Below, in pieces: positions 32,004 to 44,079 of a DNA stretch of 64,000 nucleotides. Under the pieces are notes generated by a model that was not told where the DNA came from, searched no databases, and was given only the letters and a program-made list of their open reading frames with translations. Position numbers and translations under genes: made by a program. The DNA comes from Forficula auricularia (taxonomy: Eukaryota; Arthropoda; Insecta; Dermaptera; Forficulidae), in contig JALMQS010000099.1 in assembly GCA_024734495.1 (NCBI GenBank), forward strand, positions 72,911,764-72,975,763, given 5' to 3'. Position 1 is the stretch's first letter; every line of letters starts with the position of its first letter.

Positions 32004-32245
32004 TGTAGGTTTTAGGTGAAACATGATGTTAATTAATAGAGTAAAAGGGTGTGTAGTTTCACAGTGAATGAAATAAAACTCAAAGAGGTTTATACAAACT
32101 CAATATATTTCGGATTATTAGTCCATCATCAGGAGTTTACAAGTTAATACTGTATTATTTATGTGTTTATGAGTTTATATAAACCTCTTTGAGGTTTTAT
32201 TTCATTCACTGTGAAACTACACACCCTTTACTCTATTAATTTACT
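32004..32245 (-). mobile_element. Foldback element E, second copy of D
   Basis: Same tail and left arm as D; the minus motif at 32095-32140 is intact, but the right arm lost its CTGATGA half. The left arm extends outward to GAGTAAAAGGGTGTGTAG, matched by CACACCCTTTACTC on the right. Confidence 0.6.
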
Positions 32246-32429
32246 TCCAAATATTTCCAAGTAATTTCAAATATTTCCAAATATTTCCAAGTACTTCCAA
32301 ATATCTCCAAGTACTTCCAAGTAATTCCAAAATAATTCCAAGTACTTCCAAATATTTCCAAGTACTTCCAAAATAATTCCAAAGATGTGTACACCTACTT
32401 CCAATCGCTGATCACCCCTCGATTGTCAG

Positions 32430-33152
32430 TTTCTGAACATTATTTATATATATACTATTTTATGAATTTGACGATAGTGTTTTAACTTTAAAATGATTCT
32501 ACTAATAATTTTTAATTACATTTAAAAAATTATCTGATAATTGGTAAAAAAAAAAAACAGTGCCCTGGAACCGAACTTCAATCCAAGATGATATTTTTCG
32601 ATATAGCTAAGTAAAAATAAAAAGCAGAAAAAAAGGGTCATTCTCACCTTGATTAAACAAAAAAATGTTATTTGACCCCCCATAACTAAGTATAAGCAAA
32701 CAACAGGGAAGTAGAAGAGAGGCAGGTATCGCATTCTATGATGGGACCGGATGTGGGTGTCTTTTTCAATACCATAGATGTGTATTTTATGTTTGTGAAC
32801 GAAACAAAACAACAAATAAATAATAACCTATTCAGACAAAAAGCAAAAGAGAGAGAGAGCTTTTGCAGGGAATAATAACTAACAATTCATTAAAGGGAAA
32901 GAAATCGTGACATATTAACAAAAAAAATAACAAAAAAGACAAACGGAAAAAACAAAAGACTAAAAACGAATTGGGAAAATTAAACAAAAGACCGTCGCGT
33001 CGTCTCTGTTTGGATAATATTTATTATTGCGAGAAAACCACTAAATTCAGCGAAACACCGCCTTTTCAAGCTATAGGTATTTTTTTCTTTTACCTATTTG
33101 CTCGCCTATAGAAGGTATTTCAATTTTTGTTTATACACATGATAATTAAAAA
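32430..33152. other. Non-genic interval
   Basis: No repeat or gene identified; contains A-rich and GAGA runs near 32845. Confidence 0.5.
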
Positions 33153-33748
33153 TAAACTGCAACGGATCGTTGCTAAACTTTATCCAAATTCATTTGAAAT
33201 AATAATATGTTCTAGAGTAGAAGTACTTTAAAATATAATTTTACTAAAAACTTTATTTAACCTTTTTTGTGGGTCCAAAGGTACTTAATTAGGATATTAA
33301 ATTTCATCAAAATTGGTTAAGTCATTTTCAAGATATTTAGAAAAAACTAAAAAAGTACTGAAATAAAGTACTAATGTTTTTGTGGACCGATATGTACCAA
33401 AAACTAATCAGCGCTTCATTTTGTTAAAATACTGGTAGGTTTTCAATTTCAATTCATTCAGTGCAACGGTGTGGAAAAATTCGTGGACGAAAAAAACGAT
33501 AACACACATCCATCCATCCATCCGCACGCACTTCCAAAAAAAATGGCACTTTTTGGCCTCTCGGCGAGATCCCAGGTAATTTTTGCCAAAACCGTCACGT
33601 GCTAAAATTCAATCTCATTGAATACTTCAATTTGTGACCTTAATTGAGTCCATGGGTTCCGTAGTCTTTACCTGAGGACCCTTTGAAGTCGCGCTTGCCG
33701 CGAGAGCGATTCAATACTTTCTCCCATGCTTCGCATTGGATAAAGTAA
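33153..33748 (-). mobile_element. HINE-like element, copy 3
   Basis: Uninterrupted copy with perfect hairpin GCAACGATCCGTTGC on the minus strand, inverted TTGGATAAAGT before it, and a CATCCATCCATCC block near 33505. Confidence 0.65.
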
Positions 33749-33845
33749 AAGAACTTTCTACTACTTTTCTGAGTGTATTTTACTCTTTATATAATCAATT
33801 AGATACATAAACGAAAAAAATGTGATCAATAATAATAACTTAAAA

Positions 33846-34905
33846 AATAATTTTAAGAAAAAAATAAAACCGACTTCAAAAAATTAAATGCAACAAATAA
33901 AATACATTAAAAGGTATAAAATAATTATTATCATATTTAGTTACAACTAAACTACGAAATATTAGCATGAAATTACTTTTTGAAGTCGGTGCCAAACAAA
34001 CTATGCCTATAAGCGAGCGTACCAACCAAACGTACTAAGTAAGATCCGTCGAGTGCGATTCATAAAAGGTATATGTTTGGCACCGACTTTTCAAAATCGG
34101 TTCACAATTGGCGGAGATATGAGGTAACATAGGCACAAAAAAAATTCAGTCGAATAGAGAACCTCCTCCTTTTTGAAGTCGGTTAAAAATAAAATGAAAT
34201 CCATTAAAAGGTATAAAATAATTATCTTATTTAGTTACAACTAAACGACGAAATATTAACATGAAATTACTTTTTTTGCCTTGCATGCATCTCGTAAGAG
34301 AAAGCGTCAGGCGAATGAATCAGAAAATGATATTAAAATTCAATTCATAAATATAGAAATTCGCTCAGAAACGTTTGCGGGTTTTAAATGAATGTTTTTA
34401 AGATTTTTTTTATAAAGATTTTATTTATTATAATTTCGATTATTTGCTCATAAGAATTGGAGATTTACGTTATTTCGTCATTGATCATATCATCAGAACT
34501 TGACCAAATTAATATGGGACCACCACTAAAGGTACCCCCTTTCCAATAAAAAAAGAATCTTCGAAATCGTTTGACGTGGCAAAAAGATCTCGAAGAACAT
34601 ATAAAAAATAAAAAAATAAATAGATACATAGGTAGGTATTTTGACTATCTTGGAGCTATACTGATCCAAACGCAGAAGGAATCATTCAAATCGGTTCATA
34701 AACAAAGAAGTTATGGGTGAACAAACATAACAAAAAATGTCCAATAACAATGAAAAAACGGGACCAATCGGAAACTATACTGAACCCAATGCAAAAAAAT
34801 TCATCAAAATCGGTTCACAATTGGCGAAGATATCAGGTAATATAGACAAAAAAAAAATTCAGTCGAATGAGAACCTCCTCCTTTTTTGAAGTCGGTTAAA
34901 AATGA
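33846..34905. mobile_element. M-family palindromic MITEs, two overlapping copies
   Basis: First copy 33846-34193: AACCGACTTC ends, an imperfect palindrome, and the GGCGGAGATATGAGG segment. A second partial palindrome starts at about 34195, and a second body (34425-34905) ends TTGAAGTCGGTT. Non-coding. Confidence 0.6.
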
Positions 34906-35078
34906 AAATTTTGAGTAAATTCAACCCCGCCGGATCGCTAGGCAAATGATTTATATCAATATGGCTTAATTGCAATAAGCAGAATGTGGCTTAATTAATA
35001 ATAAACTTATTTTGAGCTGAAAATAACGAATAAGTAGAGTATATTTACATAAAGGTATATATAAAAATATTTAATATT

Positions 35079-35578
35079 TTTTTGCAACGAAATTTTCTCT
35101 GGAGAGAGACGGACTGGTAGAAATTTTAATTGAATGTAATGGAAGGCAGCCCAGAGGTAGTGAGGAAAGAAAAAATTAACACATATGAAATAAGGTGTAA
35201 TTTATTGGAATCCTTCCTCCTTTCCTTTCAAACCGACGTTTCGGAGGATTTTTCCCTCCTTCTTCAGGGTTTCAAAGGGTCAATGAATGAAACAAATAAA
35301 ATGTTTCCTTCTTCTCTCCACAGTAGTCAAAATCTAATCTAATCTAATTAAGAAAAGAGGAAAAAAATTGTTTTTCTATGCCCTTTGTTAAAAATGAAGA
35401 TGAGTTTTTGAACACTACTGTGGAGAAAAAAGATCATTTTATTTGTTTCATTCGTGACCCTTTGAAACCCGGAGAGAATCCCCGAAATCGGTTTGAGGAA
35501 GGAGGAGGATTCCAATAAATTCCCTTATTTTATATGTGTTAATTTTTCTTTCCTCCCTGGGCTCGTATACTTTCAGTT
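35079..35578 (-). mobile_element. Hammerhead-bearing foldback retroelement C (same family as A)
   Basis: Perfect 13-bp duplication AATATTTAATATT (35066-35078, 35579-35591). The one-sided tail is on the left (minus strand: ACCAGTCCGTCTCTCTCC ... CGTTGC). Left arm well kept, right arm with deletions. The ORF at 35130 is an arm artefact. Confidence 0.8.
35229..35273 (-). ncRNA. Hammerhead-like ribozyme motif, left arm of C
   Basis: Minus strand identical in plan to 7364-7410: CTGAAGA (35261-35267), GGAGG/CCTCC, GAAACGTC, helix I AAACC/GGTTT. The right-arm partner near 35460-35495 has lost the box and shows GAAATCGG. Confidence 0.5.
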
Positions 35579-35591
35579 AATATTTAATATT

Positions 35592-38506
35592 ATTTAGGGG
35601 GTGGATCTGAAGGGTAGTTTACCTTTAATTGACCTCATCAGGTGTCGTTTAATGTTGCCTGGTCTGATTCTGAACACCAAATGAAAAGAAAATTTCAAAC
35701 TAAAAAGAGACCCGTTAACTCGAGATAAGATTAAATTAAAAGCCAAGAAGCAATATTCTACGGAACGTTTCGATAAGAAATCCTTCAAGAAATTATCAAA
35801 TGCATTTATTAAAAACAATTTAATATTATTTTATTATTAACATTAACAACACACAACTAAATTACAAAAAGTTGTCGAGTTGACGGTTCAGATGTTATTA
35901 TAATACCGAAATTGTACTTTTCACGGAAATACCACCGATTTAAGCTATAACTAATTTTTTATTTATTTTACAAGCTCGCTGAGTATTTTATGTTTGTCAA
36001 CATGATAATTAAAATGTGCTAAAACATGTGTATATTTAATAGGAATAACTGAATAGATTTTGAGTTTTCTAAGCATCTGTATGAAAAATGCAAAAAAAAA
36101 AAAAAAATATTATGAATATATTTATATTTTATTAAATCATTTCTTAAAACAGTCTCAAAACGTTTCGGAGAAATTCTCCCTTTTTCAATGGAAATGTAGA
36201 AAAATATAATTGATTTAAAAGGGAATATAAATCAACTCTAAACAAATAAATATTTTGAAAATAATAAACAATGATAGAGATTGAGTTGGAGATGAGATTT
36301 GATTACTTTGGATAAAAATAAAAAATATAAATATTTACGAAAGATTGTTTTTCCCTAAATATTAGAAAAACTGTCTAGGTAGGTATATTTTAATTTTTGT
36401 TATTTAAAATTTTTTAAACAAGAAAAAATAATATATTATGGATTTATTTATATTTTACATATATATATATATGATTGAAAAGTATCGCTCCTTTTGGTTA
36501 TGAGGTTTGTAAGACCTCAAGGAAGCTGTTAATTACTTTATAAAAAAAATAGAATGTTTCGATAGGGCTGCTGGGTTCGATTATCTAGTTAATTAATATT
36601 ATACACATATGATATCCTGTAAAAAGAGCAAATGGAGGGGAGACAAGGTAATTCTCTGCAAAAGCGTATGAAATAAAACAGATAAAACAATTTAACTTTG
36701 ATATAAAATTTATTCAGTAATTAATAGAGGGAAGGTTATGATAAAAGAGGAGTTAGGTGGATGTATTAAGAGTGTTTGAGGAAGGTACAGGACATTTGAA
36801 GACCGGTTCCCGTTCCGCGTTCCTTACGCAAAATTGAATATGCCGTGTGTAGGCTGGGAGCGCTTCGCAAGATGAAGCGAAAAAATGTCCCTTTTCTGCA
36901 GTTGTTCAGAAAGAGAAGGGTTGCCGCTTGGTTGGGCAAGGGTATATATATGTTGTTGCTTGCCAAGCGAATCGGGCAATCAAAACATACATTTGGGTAA
37001 GAGTGGCTTAGGTTATTAATGAACCTTTCCGTGGTATTGCCGCATGTGGATTAGGGCAAGGTATGGTATCTGTTTTGTGCTTTGCCAATCGAGAGGACGG
37101 CAAAACATCTACAATGAGGTAACCTTCCTTTGCTAGTTTATAGTATAAGAATGATTTGGCATGGTCGCCGGGACCTCGAGAGAAATAATGTTGGTGGGGA
37201 GGGTAGTTTCAGATGCCGACTATAGGGGCCTGTGGTCTTTTTATATAGTGACTGATTTGACCATGTGATAAATTGTGGCAATTTTGAACATATATATATG
37301 ATTATAGCTATATCCCTAATATATTATTTTTTCTTGTTTGTTTTCTTAGTGTTAATTCTTCAATAATGGACAAACAAATAAACTAATTTTTAGGATGTCA
37401 AATCTTAGTTGTTGTTTTTTTAACCCTTGTAGTGCGGCAACCGAATTGGTACTTCTGGGAAGGCCAAGGCTACCCTCGGAAACATAATTACTTTCAAGCT
37501 CATTTAAAATGTATAAATATATACCAGTGGCCTGTGGTCCATGGATGGTGTGGATTTCAAACATTTAGAGTATTTTCATAAAAATATAAGGTCGACTTCA
37601 AAATTTCAGGAGGATCTTTAAATTTTAAAATTATTATCTGTTATTTCAAATATTTCTATAAAAAACATTTTTTTGTTTTGAATAGTTCTCGAAATGAAAT
37701 AAAATTGATGCATAGTTTCAAGGGGCAATTAAAATGAAAGATTTTTCAGAAAAGGGCCCGGATAGAAGGTTTGTTGTTAAAGACAAGTCCAGACGAGTTT
37801 TAGTCGAATAAAAATTGGTCTCGCTATTGAAATAGAAAGAATACAAAAAAGGAATAAATAAAGATGATTCGAGGAATCTTTGAAATAATCCATTTCTAAA
37901 GAACATCTCAATATATAAGATCGGAAATAACTAAGAGTGCTACTATAGACAAATCATAGGTTGCTTATAGCAATAGAATTAGGAGAAATTGAAGATTTTC
38001 TTCTAGAACAGGCTCATTCATTGTGGAACATGGTCAATTTCCATATCAGGGTTTGTGGAGTTTAAGTCATAAGATTTAATTTCTGACTCCTACTCTCACT
38101 CACACAAAGCATTATCCATTTAGAGCAAAAATCCCAAAATATTTTTTTTTTTTAATATCTAATGTTAAATTTGAAAAATAACAAAAATGATGCCGTTCAA
38201 AAAATAAAGAGTAAGTACTTTTTTAGACAGCATCCCCTGGTTGAAAAGTCACCAACCGCCACTGATATATACCTACCTAGATTTAATATATCGGTCTTGT
38301 AAATATTTTAAAAATACACAATGACCTTGATACACCTTGAATAAAAATAAAAAATATAAATATTCACGATTTTTTTATCTAAAAATTTTTAACAAATATT
38401 AGAAAATGAGTCCATATATATATTACATTTTCTTTGAATTTTGTTATTTAAAATTTCGATTATACTAACTCTAAAACAAATAAACAAGAAAAAATGTATA
38501 TATTAT

Positions 38507-38578
<72 letters not shown>

Positions 38579-38639
38579 GATTATAGATATATTCCTAATA
38601 TATTTTTTGTGTTAATTCTTTAAATAATAATGGACAGAC
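35592..38639. other. Mostly unassigned 3 kb
   Basis: No gene recognised. A decayed hammerhead-like motif lies at 36155-36200 (minus: TTGAAAA, GGGAGAA...TTCTCC, GAAACGTT). 36760-37260 is less AT-rich and of mixed complexity, with AAGGTTACC-like strings at both ends, possibly an unrecognised element. 37395-37515 repeats 23818-23940. 38508-38578 is a pure (AT)n run. Confidence 0.4.
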
Positions 38640-38754
38640 AAATAAACAAATTCACAAAGAGAAACAAAGAGATTGTCTTCTGCTTGATGCAAACAAACAT
38701 ATACACATATATATCAAGATGATACATCTGTATATATATATTACTCATTTGTTT

Positions 38755-38797
38755 GAGACTATAGTTTCGAAGACTTGGTCTTCATCATCAGTCTTTC
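38755..38797 (-). ncRNA. Hammerhead-like ribozyme motif, left end of PLE2
   Basis: Minus strand CTGATGA, helix II GAAGAC/GTCTTC (six pairs, CAA loop), GAAAC TATA GTC: helix III AC/GT with the self-complementary loop TATA and a classical GTC cleavage triplet. Helix I is short (GA/TC). Confidence 0.6.
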
Positions 38798-38974
38798 TTC
38801 AATTATAAATGTTTTTCATGGAGTCAATATCATATGGATATTGAAAACTTGGTGTTCCTTCGTCACTGGAAAGCTAGCAACTAATAAAGACACTCTCTCC
38901 GGGCTCACACTCAAATATAACCATATGTTTCCCTTTCTCCTTTTTCCTTAGAAAGGAGGAATTTTTTTCCCTTT

Positions 38975-39405
38975 TATCTTTTGTTAGCAAACATCTTAAG
39001 TAGATTACTATTGGATAATTCAATTTGATTGTTTAAACAGAGTTCTGAATTTCTATTGAATGACTTCAAAATTTCTAAAGATTCGATTGCGCTAATCAAT
39101 TTTGGGTCCCTTTCTCCTTTTATTAATCTAATACCTTCTGGGAAGGAGTGATTGTTTGAATTTAAATGTTCTGCAAAGAATTTTCGTACTTTTATTTTTA
39201 TAATCTCTTATGTGTTCATTTAGTCGAATTTTCAGATTTCTCTCGGTCTTTCCCACATATATTGCTTCGCAATCTTTGCATTTCAAACTATAAACCCTTC
39301 TTTTTCTATATTTGGTAATTTGTCTTTTTTATTTGAACCTAAATCTTTTCCTAGAGTAATTGGAGTTTTGTATACTGTTTTGAATCCTAATTTTTTCATT
39401 TTTTG
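38975..39405 (-). pseudogene. PLE2 GIY-YIG endonuclease remnant
   Basis: Reading the minus strand from about 39405: KKLGFKTVYKTPITLGKDLG, then RVYSLKCKDCEAIYVGKTE with the GIY (VY), CxxC and YVG motifs, NLKIRLNEHIRDYK with the conserved Arg and EH, then after a frame shift near 39180 NSNNHSFPEG and a SAIESLEILKS segment holding the candidate catalytic Glu. The order matches PLE1 at 3857-4307. Frameshift and lack of reverse transcriptase make it a pseudogene. Confidence 0.75.
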
Positions 39406-39501
39406 TTTTTAATTTTTTCCGAAATTTGTCCATAATATGGATGGAAGAAATCATATTCTACCATAGCCAGTTCTTCTTCTTTTTCATTTATAATTGAAGA
39501 A

Positions 39502-39545
39502 AAGACTGATGATGAAGACCAAGTCTTCGAAACTATAGTCTCAAA
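39502..39545 (+). ncRNA. Hammerhead-like ribozyme motif, right end of PLE2
   Basis: Inverted partner of 38755-38797: CTGATGA 39506-39512, GAAAC 39529-39533, GTC 39538-39540. The extra base between box and helix II is T. Confidence 0.6.
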
Positions 39546-39702
39546 CAAATAAATAATATATATATACAGATATATCATCTTGATATATATGTGTATATGT
39601 TTATTTGCATCAAGCAGAGGACAATCTCTTTGTTTCTCTTTGTGAATCAACAACTCTGCTACTCTCGGCAAAACAAAAACTTTTCAACTAAATAAACAAA
39701 TT

Positions 39703-40433
39703 TTAGATTTTGTATATTGGCCACGCCTGAATGAAGCTTTTTGGGGTTTCTGAGACAATCGTGATTCCAAGTTGAGAAGATCACTTTTTTTTTTAATTTT
39801 ATTTACCTTAGTTTTATTTATTAATTTAATATTTACTATTTGTTGATGTTTTTATTATTATTATTATTATTATTTCACAGTGTGTCTCAGAATGTTATTT
39901 TTAATTAAAACTGATAGTTAGGTATTTGTGTTTCGTAGAAGAAATAGCCAACGATTTACGAAATATTTAATGGTTTCATCTCTGGGTTGGTTCCGTGACT
40001 TGGACACCAAGTGGCAGCTTTTGGGTCGGGTCAAGTACCCCAGAGCCAGCCTGCCTGCTCACGCTAGCACCCAAGAATTTCAATGAGATTCCTTTTTATA
40101 TTGTACACGTTTATTTATTATTATTTTTTTTTAATGCTTTATAAGAGTGGAAACAAATTGAAGGGTGTTGATCGATAAATGACGTTTAGTATAAAATGAC
40201 ATACTTTTTATATTAAAATGTCGATAAAAACGCCATCTAAATGATTAATCAAGTACTTATTTCGGTGGTTTTTAAAAGTAGTGATTTAACATATATTTTT
40301 ATCCATTCAATTTAGGAGTTAAAAAAGGAAAAATTTCGGATTTTCGATTTTTCTTTTTATTAATGCATCAGACTCACATCAGAACACCCAAATGTCAAAT
40401 TTTAACATCGTAGATTCCGTGTATTTTTAACCG
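39703..40433. other. Non-genic interval
   Basis: Less AT-rich near 39985-40075 but no coding frame or repeat family recognised. Confidence 0.45.
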
Positions 40434-41157
40434 ACTTCAAAAAAGGAGGAGGTTCTCTATTCGACTGAATTTTTTTTTTTTTTTTTGTGCCTATGTTACC
40501 TCATATCTCCGCCAATTGTCAACCGATTTTGAAAATTTTTTTTGCATTGGGTCCAGTCTAGCTTCCGATTGGTCCCATTTTTTTTCGATTTTTTTCATAG
40601 GTATTAGACCTTTTTTATTAGGTTTGTTTAGACCTAACCTCTTTGTTTATGAACCGATTTCGATGGTTCTTTTTTTATCGAAAGGGGTGTCTTAGGGATG
40701 GTGTCATATTAATTTGGTCAAGTTCTGATGATATAATCACTATTAATAACATCACTAAAGAAAAATAAAAATTTTTAAGAAAAAAATAAAAACCGACTTC
40801 AAAAAATTAAATGCAACAAATATAAAAATACACTAAAAGGTATAAAATAATTATTATCTTATTTAGTTACAACTAAACGACGAAATATTAACACGAAATT
40901 ACTTTTTGAAGTTGGTGCCAAACATATACCTTTTATGAATCGCACTCGACGGATCTTACTTAGTACGTTTGGCGGGTACGCTCGCTTATAGGTATAGTTT
41001 GTTTGGCACCGACTTTAAAAGTAATTTCGTGTTAATATTTCGTCGTTTAGTTGTAACTAAATAAGATAATAATTATTTTATACCTTTTAGTGTATTTTTA
41101 TATTTGTTGCATTTAATTTTTGAAGTCGGTTTTTATTTTTTTCTTAAAAATTTTTAT
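40434..41157. mobile_element. M-family palindromic MITE
   Basis: Starts TTTTTAACCGACTTCAAAAA and contains a near-perfect 392-bp palindrome at 40766-41157 (arms meet around ACTTAGTACGTTTGG). No coding. Other copies 33846-34905, 47043-47784, 61256-61487, 62614-63320. Confidence 0.75.
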
Positions 41158-41689
41158 TACTATAAGTGAATTTATATTACAAACTTTACTTCCTCATTTT
41201 AGGAGTTGAATGGACGAAAGTGTCGGTTTATTATGATTTCCAAAAAATAATAATAATAATAAATAAACAAACTATTTGAATTTATTGTTTGTTAGACTAA
41301 AAAAGATAAATAAATAAATTCTATTCATTTGGTTGACTAATCTTTAATTTTTCATTTAATTAACAGCCGCAAATAGAAATCGATATAATTTATTTGTTTG
41401 TGTTTTTCTCTCTTTAATTAGATAATTATTATGGAATTCATAAATTGGAAAGATATAAATTAATTGATTGATTAGACGATTTAATTAAAGAGATTATTTA
41501 TGTCTCAAAAATTATAGAGACAAAATATACATGTAAGTATCTACCTATATACCGTATAAATCCATTTTTTTTTTTAATTTTGAAAACAAATTAAAGATGC
41601 TTCCCATAATACATTTCTCTTATTAATTCTATGATTTAATGTAGTTATACTATTAAATGAACTATTATTGTATATACCAATATAGGTAC
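41158..41689. other. Non-genic AT-rich interval
   Basis: Simple AT-rich sequence; nothing assigned. Confidence 0.5.
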
Positions 41690-43235
41690 AATCGGTTTCT
41701 CGAAAACGGCTCTAACGATTTCGATGAAAATCGCAGATTATGGGGTTTTTCGGTCGACAAATCGATCTGTCAGGCTCTCATCTTCGCGTAACTTTAATTT
41801 GATGTTTTTTTTGTTGTTTTTTTTTTACTACAGTAATAATAACACCAGGTGTGTCAATAAAAATTTATCTCAAAAACGACTCGAACGATTTTGATTAAAC
41901 AAACTTTTTATTAACCAATCAGGGTCTCAACTTTGAAAAAATCATTATGGTAGATTTTTTAATTGATTTTCATCCAACGAATATGTTTGGGTTCTTAAAG
42001 AAATTCTTTTCTCTTTCGATAGAAAATGGGTTGGATCAGGTCATTTATTTTTCAAAAACCTTGGAAAGGTATTGAAGACGGTTCTCCAGGTATGTTTAAC
42101 TGTCTTATTATTTTGAAAAATATGTACTATAAACATGTGGTTGAATCAAAACAAAACAAGTGTTTGATTAAATAAACATTAATTAAAATAAAAAATTACC
42201 GATTGAACTGTATTAGTGAATTCTCGAAAACGACTCTTTAACGATTTCGATAAAAATTACGGCTTAGGGCGTTTTTTGGTCGAAAAATCGATCTACCGGG
42301 GTCTCAGCTTCTGCTAACTTTAATTTGATTGTTTTTTTTTCTTAATTTCACTAATTATTAACAGGTGACTTAATAAAAAATTTATATATTTATCACAAAA
42401 ACGACTCAAAATTATTTTATTTTGAAAGTTTTTTTAATTAAACTAATTATTATTAACAGATGGTTGAATAAAAATGAAGTATGTGGTTGAATCAAAACAA
42501 AACAAGTGGTTGATTAAATAAACATTAATTAAATTAAAAAATTACCGATTGAACTGTATTAGTGAATTCTTGGAAAACGACTATAACAATTTCGATAAAA
42601 ATCACGGCTTAGGGGGTTTTTGGGTCAAAAAATAGAGGGGTCTGTCTCATCTTCAGCTAACTTAAATTTGATAATTTTTTCCCTTAATTTAACTAATGAT
42701 TATATTAACAGGTGGGTGAATAAAAATGTATATATTTATCAGAAAAATGACTCAAATATTTTATTTTGATTTATTTTTTAATTAAACTAATTATTAACAG
42801 ATGGTTGAATAAAAATGAAGTATGTGGGTGAATCAAAACAAAACAAGTGGTTGATTAAATAAACATTAATTAAAATAGAAAATTACCGATTGTCCAATTT
42901 TGGACTGTATTAGTGAATTCTCGAAAACGACTATAACAATTTAGATAAAAATCACGGCTTAGGGGGTTTTTGGGTCAAAAAATAGAGGGGTCTGTCTCAT
43001 CTTCAGCTAACTTAAATTTGATAGTTTTTTTCTCTTAATTTAACTAATGATTATATTAACAGGTGGGTGAATAAAATAAAAATCAGAAAAATGACTCAAA
43101 TTATTTTATTTTGATTTATTTTTTAATTAAACTAATTATTAACAGATGGTTGAATAAAAATGAATCACGTGGTTGAATCGAGACAAAACAAGTGGTTGAT
43201 AAAATGAACAATAGGTAATTAAAAAGAAATCCAAA
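41690..43235 (+). repeat. Approx. 344-bp tandem repeat derived from a Helitron-like 5' region
   Basis: Units begin ATTACCGATTG at 42195, 42541 and 42882, with a diverged unit before. Each has TCTCGAAAACGACT, a GGCTTAGGGGGTTTTTGG block, ACTAATTATTAACAGATGG and GAATCAAAACAAAACAAG. The first part (41690-41830) matches the Helitron-like 5' segment. Confidence 0.65.
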
Positions 43236-44079
43236 CTGGGTCTTCCAGGTGTCGATACTTTTAAATATAATATTTCAATGGCATAAACAGTTATTTAAAG
43301 ATATAGGTACCCAAGTTATGTTAGATAGATATATTTTTTTGTTATTTTTTTGTGAATTGATGAATTGCTTGTATATGTGTATGGAATGTTTTTCTTCACC
43401 TTACACCTATACAGACAGACAGAGAGAGGGTCTGAATCCCATCATCTGTTTCTTTTGATCTTAAATAACAAGAGAGGTGCGCGCATTCAAAGATGAGTTG
43501 TTTATTAATTCTTCTCGATCATAAATCCTTGATCTTTTGACTCTATAAACCAAAATGCTGTTAGCTATTTTATTATTATTTTTTTTAATATTAATATTTA
43601 TTGCAGTTTTTAATTTTTTTTTTTAAGTGCGAAGTCGTTTTTAATAATTTTCGAACCTTTTTCGGAAAATATGATGATCTATGACTATTCGCTTCCTGAT
43701 TATTCTTGTATTATTAATAATAATAGTTAATACACAATAAATTATAAAAAAAATATTGCAAATTTGTGTATTTTTTTCCTATAAAATTTTAATCCAAAAT
43801 AATAAGTAATAAATTTTCTTAGAGTGTAGAATTTCTAAAAATATTAATAGATATTAATGTTTTCTTCATTGGCCCTTTTAACCCTGAAAAAGGAGAGAAG
43901 ATTCTCCGAAATGTCAGTTTTGAAGAGGATGAAAATTAATTTCTTTTATTCGAAATTGTATAATTTTAAAGCTAAACTTCTTTAGCAACGTTTCTGTTTG
44001 AAATTTTTTGTTACAATAAAGGGAAATGACCTAAAAGGAGGGAAATAAGAGACAAACATTGCTTTTAATATAATAATAA
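43236..44079. other. Interval with decayed hammerhead-like motif
   Basis: No gene. At 43877-43925 (+) CTGAAAA, GGAGA...TCTCC, GAAATGTC: the box has lost a G. The rest is AT-rich. Confidence 0.35.

Larger units (their letters stand above)
31316..32421. mobile_element. MITE family S, large member with minisatellite and nested foldback units
   Basis: Flanks ATTGGCAG (31308-31315) and ATTGTCAG (32422-32429), one mismatch. Ends CGAGGGGTGAACCGCGA and (reverse complement) CGAGGGGTGATCAGCGA. The interior is a degenerate CTTCCAAATATTTCCAAGTA array, interrupted twice by the same hammerhead foldback unit (about 31484-31740 and 32004-32245). The duplicated block, period about 522 bp, suggests tandem duplication after one insertion. 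ORFs here are artefacts of the array. Confidence 0.8.
38653..39689 (+). mobile_element. Penelope-like element PLE2 with inverted hammerhead-bearing ends
   Basis: 13-bp duplication AAATAAACAAATT (38640-38652, 39690-39702). Left arm 38653-38810 and right arm 39485-39646 are inverted repeats, each with a hammerhead-like motif. Between them, on the minus strand, lies a GIY-YIG coding remnant. After the right arm comes a 43-nt unique tail (CTCTGCTACTCTCGGCAAAA ... CTTTTCAACTA) similar to the tail of element F. So the minus-oriented copy kept a core while the plus copy is truncated to arm plus tail. Inverted LTR-like ends with a short one-sided extension are known in Penelope. Confidence 0.8.

Noticed and set aside
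38441..38623. ORF with long YIYIYI run
   Set aside because: Translation of an (AT)n microsatellite.
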